Of a DNA stretch of 64,000 bases, positions 32,873 through 41,729 are shown piece by piece. Source of the stretch: Spirosoma endophyticum (GTDB lineage Bacteria > Bacteroidota > Bacteroidia > Cytophagales > Spirosomataceae); contig NZ_FOLQ01000001.1 of assembly GCF_900112365.1 (NCBI RefSeq), positions 1,199,031-1,263,030 on the forward strand, given 5' to 3'. The position numbers and the translations under genes were made by a program. The first letter of the stretch is position 1. The number at the start of each line of letters is the position of its first letter. The notes under the pieces are model-generated. The model was not told where the DNA came from and searched no databases. It was given only the letters and a program-made list of their open reading frames with translations.

Positions 32873-35221
32873 TTAATCACTTGTTTTTTCAAGTTCCGAT
32901 AACGTCCACGCTTTAGTACGTCCTGAGGTTTCTTCCCGTATTTTTTTCACCTCTTCGGCTTTCACAAAGGGTTTGAAGTTTCGTCGTTTTAACACTTCTT
33001 GCGGTATGCCAGCAGGACGGGGGCCGGGCGGTGGCGGACTAGGTGGGAAATTGCCGGTATAGCCAAATTCATAGCGGATATAACTCAGAACGGAGGCTAT
33101 CCACGCATCGTCATTGGCACTCATGGATGGCATCACATCCGGGTACGATTTATCATCAACCGGCCCAGACAACCCATGAAGCAGAATTCTGATCAGCGCA
33201 TCTCTCTCACCAACGATACGTTTTGAGCCGAACAACGGGGGAGCTACCATGCTGCTTCCGCCAACGGCCAGGCCTTTCCCATCGGGGCCGTGACACGTAG
33301 CACAGAGTGTTTTGAACGTATTGGCCCCGGCTATAACACTATTCCGATCAGCCGCTTCAAGACGGCCAAGACGCAACCCATACGTCTTGACGTCGTCGTT
33401 TTTCAAGAGGCTTTTCTGAGCACTGGCCAACATTTCATTAGTCGCATTCTGTCCTAAAAGCTCGTCCGTCAGTGCTTTTGCGGTAGCTGATTTGCTGGCA
33501 TGTAACGATAGAACGAGTTGCGTGCGCACATCATAATTCGGATCATCTTTCAATTCCCGAAACCTGTCGATCACTGGCTCATCATCTGCTTTTACGTAGC
33601 GTTCCCCAATCCAGACCGCCGATCGCCGAACCTGCGGATCTTCGTCTTTCAGGGCCGCAATTACCATGTCTTTATCTATGGCGTCCAGCCCTTCCAGCGT
33701 CCATAATGCATGAAGTCGACCGAGAGCCGAAGGTTTCTTAGGCAGCGATCCCTGTTGCCCCAAAGCAATCTGTTTCAGCACCGGAACAACCGATTGATCG
33801 CCCAGAATAACGAGCTGCTTTTGGGCATTATCGCGCCACCAGCCGTTCGGATGATCCAGGTACGTAACCAGTTTAGCACTCGGTTCATCGAGCATGTGTG
33901 GCATCTGTCCGGGCTTCATGCCATCGTGTACTAATCGGTAAATTCGTCCGTGCTGCACGTTTTTGTCCAGGCCCAGCCGCTGAATCTGTGGCCGGAGGTA
34001 ACTGCCTTTGGGCGTCCATTGCGACTCCTGAATGATGCCCCGGTTCATATCGACGATGTACAAACAACCATCCGGGCCGGTATACGTATTAACAGGCCGG
34101 AAATTCATATCGGTCGAGGCAATGAACTCCTGTTGTTTGTAGGCATTCTCCAGCCGCAATTTTCCGTTCGTATTGATGACTTTAGCGCGTCGGATAATCC
34201 GAGCAACAGGCTCACCAATCAGGTAATCGCCAATCAGATCAGACGGGAGTTTGTCGCCCCGAAAAATGGATTGCCCATTGCTGGCCGTAAAGTGATTCAG
34301 CGTACTGTCGGCAAGTCGTAACCGGTTCAGACCGCCCTGAATGTCAGGCGTTTTTATAATTGGCCAGACGGCATTAAATTCCTCGTTATACTGATCGGGA
34401 AACTCAAGACCACCGTACACCGGATTTATCTGAAAACCCGATGCCGGAATTTCACCACCTGCTCTGGAGAAAAATAAACGACCGTAATTATCGTGCGTTA
34501 ACCCCCATTGCCCGTTCGAGCCGCTGGGCATCGAATCGACCTTTAACTGGCCATTTTTATACCGAAACCGAACTGGGTCAACCGTTACGTAAATCCAGTT
34601 ATCGAGGTTCCAGTCCAGCCCGCTACGCTGGTGTTCGAGGTTACCGGGCGATTTTTTACCAACCTGATAAACAGCTTTTTTAGTATCGGCTACGCCGTCT
34701 CCATTCGTGTCTTTATAACTGTAGATATCATATGTATCGGTCTCATTCACCAGCAATTCATGGTCGACGCATAGAATCATGCGGGGCAGAAGGAGCTTAT
34801 CGATAAAGACCGAACTCTTGTCCATCTTCCCGTCCCCGTTGGTGTCTTCGAGCAGCATAACCCGGCTCACAGGATCATGCTCATTGGAGCCATCCACGTC
34901 CTGCATATACGTGTCCATCTCGGCCACATACATTTTAGCGTTCCCATCCCAGGCAATAGCCACCGGTTCTTTAATCATTGGATCGCTGGCTACCAGTTCC
35001 ATATGATACCCTTTGGGTACCCGGAATGATTTCAGGCTCTGCTCCGGACTTAACTGAACCGGCGAAGGATTTGCGGTAAAAGCGGGGACAGTATCGGCCT
35101 GTGCCATGTTACGTTGAGCGGTTTCCTGCCCAATACCGGGGGACGATTTCTGGGCAACTCGACAAGTAACGACTGACATCGAGAGCGCAAGCAAACCCAG
35201 CATCCAGTGCTTATTTTTCAT
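32873..35221 (-). CDS. Large lipoprotein: PVC-type dehydrogenase propeller, HEAT region and cytochrome c
   Basis: A 782-residue lipoprotein with a signal peptide and lipobox at MLGLLALSMSVVTCRVA. A beta-propeller like that of the TIGR02604 'membrane-bound dehydrogenase' proteins (LSPEQSLKSFRVPKGYHMELV, IAWDGNAKMYVAEMDTY, LVNETDTYDIYSYKDTNGDG) spans about 45-420, HEAT-like repeats follow (about 440-610), and a haem-c domain has CATCH near 639-643 with PSMSANDDAWIAS for the distal Met. It could oxidise a sugar or alcohol in the periplasm and pass electrons to cytochromes made by the ccm system; no catalytic residue is certain. Confidence 0.85.
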   Translation of the reverse strand: MKNKHWMLGLLALSMSVVTCRVAQKSSPGIGQETAQRNMAQADTVPAFTANPSPVQLSPEQSLKSFRVPKGYHMELVASDPMIKEPVAIAWDGNAKMYVAEMDTYMQDVDGSNEHDPVSRVMLLEDTNGDGKMDKSSVFIDKLLLPRMILCVDHELLVNETDTYDIYSYKDTNGDGVADTKKAVYQVGKKSPGNLEHQRSGLDWNLDNWIYVTVDPVRFRYKNGQLKVDSMPSGSNGQWGLTHDNYGRLFFSRAGGEIPASGFQINPVYGGLEFPDQYNEEFNAVWPIIKTPDIQGGLNRLRLADSTLNHFTASNGQSIFRGDKLPSDLIGDYLIGEPVARIIRRAKVINTNGKLRLENAYKQQEFIASTDMNFRPVNTYTGPDGCLYIVDMNRGIIQESQWTPKGSYLRPQIQRLGLDKNVQHGRIYRLVHDGMKPGQMPHMLDEPSAKLVTYLDHPNGWWRDNAQKQLVILGDQSVVPVLKQIALGQQGSLPKKPSALGRLHALWTLEGLDAIDKDMVIAALKDEDPQVRRSAVWIGERYVKADDEPVIDRFRELKDDPNYDVRTQLVLSLHASKSATAKALTDELLGQNATNEMLASAQKSLLKNDDVKTYGLRLGRLEAADRNSVIAGANTFKTLCATCHGPDGKGLAVGGSSMVAPPLFGSKRIVGERDALIRILLHGLSGPVDDKSYPDVMPSMSANDDAWIASVLSYIRYEFGYTGNFPPSPPPPGPRPAGIPQEVLKRRNFKPFVKAEEVKKIREETSGRTKAWTLSELEKTSD

Positions 35222-35403
35222 ACGTGAGAATCGTTAAAGATAAGACTAAAAGATAGCTTTGGTCAACTCTTACCTACGAATCAAAGGTTCATTTCAAAAA
35301 ATGATTTTAGGCAACAATTGAGTAATAAGAACGTATCGATTGGCTTTAACAGTAGCGCTAATCCAGTCTCCGAATCACGGAAGCAAACCACTACGTTGCC
35401 TAC

Positions 35404-36417
35404 ATGACACGTTCTGAAATCAAAACTCTCTTTCAACGATTTGCCGATGTCAGAATTGGCGTTATTGGCGATTTTGCTGTAGACCTCTATTTTGACCTGC
35501 AAACCGAAACGGGTGAGCGGTCGCTGGAAACTCACCTGGATGTGTTTTGGGGAAGCCACCCTCGCGCTTCGTTGGGAGCCGCCGGGAACGTAGTGCAGAA
35601 TCTGGTAGCCTTGGGCATTTCCCAAATCCAGGTGCTGGGATGTATTGGCAATGACCTGTTTGGCCGGGAAATGCAGTATTTATTCAACTCGCTGGGCGTG
35701 AATACCCAACACCTGCACGTTGTTGATTATGACTGGGACACCTGTGTGTACGCCAAGCCGAATCAGGCGGGCCAGGAAGCAAATCGGATTGATTTTGGCA
35801 CAGGCAATACACTATCTGATGCGCTTTTTGCAAACCTGCTCATCGGTCTGGAACAAGCGCTGAGAGATCTGGACGTATTGATTATCAATCAGCAGTTCCC
35901 GAATCCCCTACTCCCCGAAAATCGATTGAACAACCTGAATGAATTGATTGCACGTTTCCCAGCGGTTCAGGTTGTGGCCGATATGCGCGACGTTGGTAGG
36001 CACGTCCGAGGAGCTACGTTGAAAGTAAACACGGCCGAGCTAGGGCACTTTCTGGGTATTCCGGTTCCCACTGAGCCTGACCTCGACTGGTGCGTTGAGC
36101 AAGCGAATGCCTTTCGGGAATGTAGCGATACTCCCCTGCTGATTACCCGCGGTCATGCGGGAATTTTTTATCTGGATGAATACGAAACTCAAACCGTTGA
36201 AGGCTTGTCGCTACAGGGCGAACTCGATACGGTTGGCGCAGGCGATACGGTTGTAGCTACCTGGTCGGCTTGTTTAGGGGCTGGGGCTACGTCTGTACAG
36301 GCGTTGGAGATTGCCAATCTGGCGGCTGCCGTTACGATCCAGAAACTCGCCCAGACCGGAACCGCCAGCCTATCCGAAATCCTTGATCTGCACCATACCT
36401 ACGTCGCTCATGACTAA
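35404..36417 (+). CDS. PfkB-family carbohydrate kinase (RfaE-like)
   Basis: A 337-residue sugar kinase. It shows RIGVIGDFAVDLYFDL at the start, GAAGNVVQNLVALG, VLGCIGNDLFGREM, and the closing LDTVGAGDTVVATWSA with the catalytic Asp of GAGD. Such kinases use ATP on sugars such as heptose 7-phosphate or ribose; the true substrate is unknown. The gene runs opposite to the large lipoprotein (182 bases between starts) and overlaps the AGE epimerase by eight bases at its 3' end, so those two act together. Confidence 0.88.
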   Translation: MTRSEIKTLFQRFADVRIGVIGDFAVDLYFDLQTETGERSLETHLDVFWGSHPRASLGAAGNVVQNLVALGISQIQVLGCIGNDLFGREMQYLFNSLGVNTQHLHVVDYDWDTCVYAKPNQAGQEANRIDFGTGNTLSDALFANLLIGLEQALRDLDVLIINQQFPNPLLPENRLNNLNELIARFPAVQVVADMRDVGRHVRGATLKVNTAELGHFLGIPVPTEPDLDWCVEQANAFRECSDTPLLITRGHAGIFYLDEYETQTVEGLSLQGELDTVGAGDTVVATWSACLGAGATSVQALEIANLAAAVTIQKLAQTGTASLSEILDLHHTYVAHD

Positions 36418-37681
36418 CGAAATCCTCGAACAGCATCGCCAGGAACTACACACGCACCTCACGCAGGAATTACTCCCTTTTTGGATGACCCGTACCGCCG
36501 ATCAGGCTCATGGCGGCTACATTACCCATTTTGATCAATTCGGCGAGGACTCGGGCGAAGATGAAAAATCGCTCATTGCCCAAACCCGCTCGATTTATAC
36601 CTATGCGTCGGCGCACCGCGCGGGTTATGGTGATGGTGCCCTGGCCGATCTGGCCCGTCACGGCGTCGATTATCTGATTGATCGGATGTGGGATAACGAA
36701 CACGGTGGTTTTTACTGGATGACAAACCGCAAAGGCGAGGTGCTGGACGACCAGAAAATCGTGTATGGGCAAAGTTTCGCGATTTACTGCCTGAGCGAAT
36801 ATACGCTCGCCACCGGTGATCCGCGCGGGCTTGAGTACGCGCAAAAAGTGTTCGATCTGTTGCAGAAATACACGTCTGATACGTGTTACGGTGGCTATTT
36901 TGAGATGTTTCATCGTGACTGGACGTTAAAAGGACCGGGTTCGGCGGGGGGAGATCGCAAAACGCTCGACGCTCATATGCACTTGATGGAAGCGTTCACT
37001 ACGTTGTATGAGTGCTCTGGACAGTCCATTCATCGCCGAAAACTACAGGAAGTAATTGATTTGCTGGTTGGCAAAATCATGCATCCCACCTATGGAACGG
37101 GCGTTCCCCAATTCTGGGCCGACTGGCGGGTGGCACCCCAGATTAAATTCGACGTTATCTGGGGGTGGGACCGTTTCACCGAAGATGGTGTTAAACGGGA
37201 AGCCGAAGACAATACAAGTTATGGCCATAACGCCGAATTTGCCTGGCTGCTACTCCACGCGCTTGACATACTCGAAACGCCCCCCGAAACGTACCGTTCT
37301 CACCTGCAAAAACCACTTTCACACGCATTAACGTACGGAATCGACTGGGCCTACGGCGGTGTGTATGTGGAAGGTTCGCACGGTGGCGTCGTCTATGACC
37401 GCGAAAAGGAGTTCTGGCAGCAAGCCGAAATGCTCATCGGGTTACTGGATGCCTATCTACTTTTCGGCGACGATACATACTGGAAAGCCTACGAAGCCGT
37501 TCACCGCTTTGTGATGGACAGAATGGTGAACCATCCCGTGGGAGAATGGTGGCCGCTCATGACCCGGCAGGGTGTCCCAATCTGGACGCACATGAGCCAC
37601 TCCTGGAAAATCAATTACCATACAGTACGTTCGATGGTGCAATCGATTAAACGGCTGGACAAGCTTATGGCGAGAGAATAA
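36410..37681 (+). CDS. AGE-family sugar epimerase/isomerase
   Basis: A 423-residue (alpha/alpha)6-barrel protein of the N-acylglucosamine 2-epimerase family, which includes cellobiose 2-epimerases. Expected residues are present: the Arg in IAQTRSIYTYA, the His in LDAHMHLMEAF, the His in TSYGHNAEFAW, and the C-terminal His in SWKINYHTVRSM. It would change the configuration at C2 of a sugar. The ATG at 36410 overlaps the PfkB stop; the longer frame is a shadow of that gene. With the kinase it may prepare a sugar for catabolism. Confidence 0.88.
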   Translation: MTNEILEQHRQELHTHLTQELLPFWMTRTADQAHGGYITHFDQFGEDSGEDEKSLIAQTRSIYTYASAHRAGYGDGALADLARHGVDYLIDRMWDNEHGGFYWMTNRKGEVLDDQKIVYGQSFAIYCLSEYTLATGDPRGLEYAQKVFDLLQKYTSDTCYGGYFEMFHRDWTLKGPGSAGGDRKTLDAHMHLMEAFTTLYECSGQSIHRRKLQEVIDLLVGKIMHPTYGTGVPQFWADWRVAPQIKFDVIWGWDRFTEDGVKREAEDNTSYGHNAEFAWLLLHALDILETPPETYRSHLQKPLSHALTYGIDWAYGGVYVEGSHGGVVYDREKEFWQQAEMLIGLLDAYLLFGDDTYWKAYEAVHRFVMDRMVNHPVGEWWPLMTRQGVPIWTHMSHSWKINYHTVRSMVQSIKRLDKLMARE

Positions 37682-37709
37682 ACGTAAGACGAATAATAGA
37701 CCCAACATC

Positions 37710-38993
37710 TTATTCAACCGCTGCCTGATCAGCCATCATTTGGCGGAACTGGCGCAGTTCGCGCGCTTTTTGTTTGACGTCCAGGCCGTATTTTTTCAGG
37801 ATACTGATCGCTAAATTTTGCTTGTGCACCTCATCGGCACCATCCCAGATGCGGGCACCGCGTTCGTGGCGATACATAGCGGACAGGACTGTATCGTCCG
37901 TAACGCCAAGTGCGCCGTGCACCTGAATTGCCCGGTCCAGCACGCGCAGAAAGGCATTTGCTACGTAGAACTTAATGGCTGACACCGCATCACGGACGTT
38001 GCTCACGCCGACCGTGTCGATCATGTAGGCCGTATTGAGTACGTAGAGCCGACAGGCGTCAATCTCGGCGCGGCTTTCGGCAATGAAATCCTGAATAAAC
38101 TGCTTTTCGCCCAGCATCACGCCGTCTTCAATTTCGCGTGTAGCTGCCCGTTTGCACATAAGGTCCATCGCCTTTTCGGCATTGCCAATCCAGCGCATGC
38201 AATGATGCACCCGCCCCGGTCCAAGTCGCTCCTGCGCTAACCGGAAACCCAGGCCTTCGCCCGCAATGACGTTCGAAACCGGTACCCGGCAATTGGTATA
38301 GGTTACCTCGGCGTGGCTAAACCAGCCTTCGCCCGCTTCGCCAAAAACGGGAATGTTTCGTTCGATGGTAAAGCCGGGGGTGTCAGTCGGGACAATGATC
38401 ATGCTGGCGCGTTGGTGCGGTGCCGCATCGGGATTGGTCACCGCCATCACCACGGCAAACGCAGCTCCATCGGCTGAGGAGGTAAACCATTTGCGGCCAT
38501 TGATAACGTAGTGATCTCCCGCGCCGGCGTTCCGGTCACGGACGGCCATCGTACTCATCCGGGTTGGGTTGGAGCCTGCAAAGTCGGGTTCGGTCATTGA
38601 GAAACAGGAGCGAATTTCACCCGCCATCAGCGGTTTCAGATACCGTTCCTTCAGCTCATCTGACGCGAATTTGTGAAGCAGTTCCGTATTGCCAATATCA
38701 GGCGCCTGACAACCAAAAACGTAGTGACCGAAGAACGGCGCATGGGCCAATGCCTCGCTAATCTGTCCGAATTCGCAAAGGGTTAAACCATGTCCTCCCT
38801 CCTTTTCAGACAGGTGCAATCCCCACAAACCGGATGCTTTGACTTTTTCGCGTTTTTGATCGAGAAGCGGAATTAACGCACCAAGATTCTGGTGCGAGAA
38901 ACCGTCTTCCAGCGGAATTAACTCTGTTTCAACAAATTCGCGAACTCGTGCCAACAACGGCCGGATACGTTCGGTGGTGAAAATCGTTTCCAT
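37710..38993 (-). CDS. Acyl-CoA dehydrogenase
   Basis: A 427-residue FAD enzyme with the ACAD fold: SMTEPDFAGSNPTRM (first FAD block), INGRKWFTSSADGA, GEGWFSHAEVTYTNCRVP and the C-terminal HGALGVTDDTVL with RHERGARIWDGADEVHKQNLA. It should introduce a double bond into a CoA thioester. The ATG at 38993 is preceded by an AGGAG six bases upstream, a rare clear Shine-Dalgarno sequence here. The ACAD10/11-type phosphotransferase gene (31670-32743) is a plausible partner. Confidence 0.93.
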   Translation of the reverse strand: METIFTTERIRPLLARVREFVETELIPLEDGFSHQNLGALIPLLDQKREKVKASGLWGLHLSEKEGGHGLTLCEFGQISEALAHAPFFGHYVFGCQAPDIGNTELLHKFASDELKERYLKPLMAGEIRSCFSMTEPDFAGSNPTRMSTMAVRDRNAGAGDHYVINGRKWFTSSADGAAFAVVMAVTNPDAAPHQRASMIIVPTDTPGFTIERNIPVFGEAGEGWFSHAEVTYTNCRVPVSNVIAGEGLGFRLAQERLGPGRVHHCMRWIGNAEKAMDLMCKRAATREIEDGVMLGEKQFIQDFIAESRAEIDACRLYVLNTAYMIDTVGVSNVRDAVSAIKFYVANAFLRVLDRAIQVHGALGVTDDTVLSAMYRHERGARIWDGADEVHKQNLAISILKKYGLDVKQKARELRQFRQMMADQAAVE

Positions 38994-39080
38994 AGTTTTC
39001 TCCTGTAGGGCAGGCAAATTATATCATTTTTCACTACCAAAATACAGGCGGCCTAAAAGTGACAGATACTACGTTCAACA

Positions 39081-39977
39081 CTACGTATCCAACACCTCAC
39101 TCCTACCCTGTAACCCACCCGTATGAACAGCCACTACCGTCGCGTCCTCGGGGAAGTAGCCGTTACGGGCCAAGTCGTAAATACCGTAAAGCATTTTACC
39201 GGTATAAACCTGCTCCAGAAGTACCCCCGTTTTTTGCTCAAACGCCCGGATAAAATTTATCAGATCGGGCGTGGTTTTGGCATAGCCACCAAAATGATAC
39301 GTAGTTATGGGCAGCCATCTTTCAGATTTGGCTGCTTCAATGATTTTGAGTGCCATAAATCCCAATACTTGCGTCTCGTTAGTTGCTGAAAGAGCCAGAC
39401 CACTTACCGTACCGCCCGTGCCAACCGGGCAACAGACGTAGTCAGGTTCGTAGTCTAGCTGTTTGATGATTTCGGGAAGGATTTCAGCCGTACCCTGAAT
39501 GGCCAACTCATTCGATCCACCTTCGGGTATGACGTAGCAAGGACCGAATTTCGTGCGTAAAGCAGCGATAAAATCCGGCGTGTCTTTCTGCCGATAGTCA
39601 TTTCGGGAGACAAAATGCAGGTGCATACCACATGACTCGCAGAACGCCAATGTTCGATTTCGGGGTAACAGAGCGAGTTCTTCACCCCGCATAACACCAA
39701 TAGTCTGAAAACCAAATAACTTTCCGGCCGCAGCCGTTGCAAATAAGTGATTAGAATAGGCTCCACCAAACGTCAGTAACCTAGTAAAACCCTGATCCTG
39801 AGCAGCCAGAAGATTATATTTGAGTTTCCGCCACTTATTCCCTGACACCTGCGGATGTAGTAAATCATCCCGTTTCAGAAACAATCGGATTGGTACGGCT
39901 TCTGGGAATGGGTTATCAAGCCATTGAACCGGCGAATTACCCATCAATTCGGCTAGCTGCCGGTCAAGTTCGTTCAT
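39081..39977 (-). CDS. PLP-dependent ACC deaminase / D-cysteine desulfhydrase family protein
   Basis: A 298-residue fold-type II PLP enzyme. The lysine is in VSGNKWRKLKYN (Lys48), followed by LLTFGGAYSNHLFATAAAG, IPEGGSNELAIQG, CCPVGTGGTVSGLAL and the final AVHTGGLQG. These features fit the 1-aminocyclopropane-1-carboxylate deaminase / D-cysteine desulfhydrase group, and the two activities cannot be told apart here. The ATG at 39977 is the first. It is divergent from the pseudouridine synthase gene, whose promoter box begins within ten bases. Confidence 0.9.
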   Translation of the reverse strand: MNELDRQLAELMGNSPVQWLDNPFPEAVPIRLFLKRDDLLHPQVSGNKWRKLKYNLLAAQDQGFTRLLTFGGAYSNHLFATAAAGKLFGFQTIGVMRGEELALLPRNRTLAFCESCGMHLHFVSRNDYRQKDTPDFIAALRTKFGPCYVIPEGGSNELAIQGTAEILPEIIKQLDYEPDYVCCPVGTGGTVSGLALSATNETQVLGFMALKIIEAAKSERWLPITTYHFGGYAKTTPDLINFIRAFEQKTGVLLEQVYTGKMLYGIYDLARNGYFPEDATVVAVHTGGLQGRSEVLDT

Positions 39978-39983
39978 AATCCG

Positions 39984-39991
39984 TACTTTTG
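39984..39991 (+). promoter_or_regulatory. -7 promoter box for the pseudouridine synthase
   Basis: TACTTTTG is an exact TAnnTTTG box, 60 bases before the GTG start at 40051. Confidence 0.45.
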
Positions 39992-40050
39992 TTGATTCAT
40001 TACAAACCTATACGATTTTCAAAAGGGGATAGGTTTTTGGCAGAAAAACA

Positions 40051-41085
40051 GTGGCAGAAACGGAAGACGAATTTTCAGAGGACGAGGAATTATACGAACA
40101 CCATCGCATTGTGGTGGATAAAGGCCAGAGCTTATTACGGATTGACCGCTTCCTGATGGATCGGCTACAAAACGCTACCCGCACTAAACTTCAGGCAGCT
40201 ATTGATGCCGAATCGGTGCGGGTGAACGATAAGCCGACCAAAGCCAGCTACAAAATCAAGCCGTCAGATGTGATTACGGTTTCGCTGGCGCACCCACCCC
40301 GCGAGACCGACATAAAGCCCGAAAATATTCCGTTGAATATTGTCTTCGAGGACGACGACTTGCTGGTAATCAATAAGCCCGCAGGTATGGTCGTTCACCC
40401 CGCTCATGGCAATTGGGACGGTACGCTGGTGAATGCGCTGGTGTATCATTTCCAGAATTTACCCACCTCGCGCAACGGCGAAATCAGACCGGGGCTGGTG
40501 CATCGAATTGACAAAGACACATCCGGGCTTATGGTGATTGCCAAAACCGAGTTCGCCATGACGCACCTGGCCCGGCAATTTTACGAACACACCATCGAAC
40601 GTACGTATAATGCACTCGTCTGGGGAATTCCCAACCCGCCCGATGCCACCATTACCGGTTACATTGGCCGCTCAGTAAAAGATCGTAAAGTGCAGGTGAT
40701 TTACGACGATGAAAGCAGGGGAAAATGGTCCGTCACGCACTACAAAATGCTGGAAGATCTGCGCTACGTAGCACTCATGCAATGCAATCTGGAAACGGGT
40801 CGTACGCACCAGATTCGGGCGCATTTCAAGCACATTGGTCATCCGTTATTCAACGATGCCATGTACGGTGGCGACCGGATTCTCCGCGGCAATTCCGTAG
40901 GCAGCTACAAAGCTTTTGTCGAGAACGCCTTTAAATTACTCCCCCGTCAGGCCCTGCATGCCAAATCGCTTGGCTTTTCTCATCCGCGCACCCGGGAGTG
41001 GCTCCAATTTGATTCATTACTACCCGATGATTTTCAGGCCGCACTTTCTAAATGGCAGAAGATAATAGTGAAGGATGATGAATAA
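40051..41085 (+). CDS. rluD: RluA-family pseudouridine synthase (RluD-like)
   Basis: A 344-residue enzyme that turns uridines of 23S rRNA into pseudouridine. An acidic N-terminus (EDEFSEDEELYEHH) is followed by an S4 RNA-binding domain (about 32-90, LLRIDRFLMDRLQNATR) and the catalytic domain with VVHPAHGNWDGTLVNALV, HRIDKDTSGLMV (catalytic Asp) and GRTHQIRAHF. The layout is that of RluD, and the exact site is not certain. The start is GTG at 40051, as no ATG lies before the S4 domain. Confidence 0.9.
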   Translation: MAETEDEFSEDEELYEHHRIVVDKGQSLLRIDRFLMDRLQNATRTKLQAAIDAESVRVNDKPTKASYKIKPSDVITVSLAHPPRETDIKPENIPLNIVFEDDDLLVINKPAGMVVHPAHGNWDGTLVNALVYHFQNLPTSRNGEIRPGLVHRIDKDTSGLMVIAKTEFAMTHLARQFYEHTIERTYNALVWGIPNPPDATITGYIGRSVKDRKVQVIYDDESRGKWSVTHYKMLEDLRYVALMQCNLETGRTHQIRAHFKHIGHPLFNDAMYGGDRILRGNSVGSYKAFVENAFKLLPRQALHAKSLGFSHPRTREWLQFDSLLPDDFQAALSKWQKIIVKDDE

Positions 41086-41151
41086 TGAACAATTATCTAC
41101 TAATTTCCTGCCAATGACCATTTTTCATTACACATTATCCATTCATCAGAT

Positions 41152-41604
41152 ATGATTTCAATTCGTCCCGGAACCCTTCAAGACATACCAGAAGCCTTCG
41201 ATTTAGTCATGGAACTGGCTATTTACGAACGAGCAGCCGATCAGGTTACCAATACAGTCGAACAAATGGCGCTTGACGGCTTTGGCCCGAATCCCCTTTT
41301 CGGCATGATCATGGCCGAGGATTCCGATAGTCAGAAAATTGTGGGCATGGCCCTGTACTTTTTTCGTTATTCAACCTGGAAAGGTAAACGACTCTACCTG
41401 GAAGATATCATTGTTACGGAAGCATTCCGGGGATACGGTGTCGGCAAACTGCTTCTGGATGCTACCATTGATATGGCTCACGAAACACAGTGTACAGGTA
41501 TGATGTGGCAGGTACTCGACTGGAACGAGCCCGCCATTGGCTTCTATCGCCAGTTTGGCACTCGTTTCGACGACGGCTGGACGAATTGTCATTTGGACTT
41601 CTAG
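41152..41604 (+). CDS. GNAT-family N-acetyltransferase
   Basis: A 150-residue acetyltransferase. The acetyl-CoA site is seen in LEDIIVTEAFRGYGVGKLLLD (R-x-x-G-x-G/A), and WQVLDWNEPAIGFYRQFG closes the fold. The start MISIRPGTLQDIPEAFDLV and the block LYLEDI resemble diamine acetyltransferases of the SSAT type, so a polyamine-like acceptor is possible. It lies 66 bases after the pseudouridine synthase gene, in a gap with a weak inverted repeat. Confidence 0.88.
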   Translation: MISIRPGTLQDIPEAFDLVMELAIYERAADQVTNTVEQMALDGFGPNPLFGMIMAEDSDSQKIVGMALYFFRYSTWKGKRLYLEDIIVTEAFRGYGVGKLLLDATIDMAHETQCTGMMWQVLDWNEPAIGFYRQFGTRFDDGWTNCHLDF

Positions 41605-41697
41605 GCATGGGGCAGAGGAGTACGGGCGTAGGGTAAAATAGCACACCTGCAATTTATGCCCTTTGCCTTCTGCCCTTCGCCCTTCGCCCAAAAACTC

Positions 41698-41705
41698 TAT
41701 CTTTG
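41698..41705 (+). promoter_or_regulatory. -7 promoter box for the GT51 gene
   Basis: TATCTTTG is an exact TAnnTTTG box, 25 bases before the ATG at 41730. It follows a CCCTT-rich low-complexity stretch (41660-41690). Confidence 0.55.
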
Positions 41706-41729
41706 CGCTTTCGAGACTAGTTACTAAGC

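Noticed and set aside
35281..35625. Minus-strand open frame of 114 codons over the start of the PfkB kinase gene
   Set aside because: It is antisense to strongly conserved kinase sequence and shows no protein features of its own.
41086..41151. Inverted repeat between the pseudouridine synthase and GNAT genes
   Set aside because: Words such as GATGAATAATGA and ATTCATC recur, but no ungapped pairing of useful length holds, so it is not listed as a repeat.
41604..41695. CCCTTTGCC/CCCTTCG-rich stretch as a hairpin
   Set aside because: The left side with GGGCGTAGGG pairs only in short patches; it is better described as low-complexity sequence.
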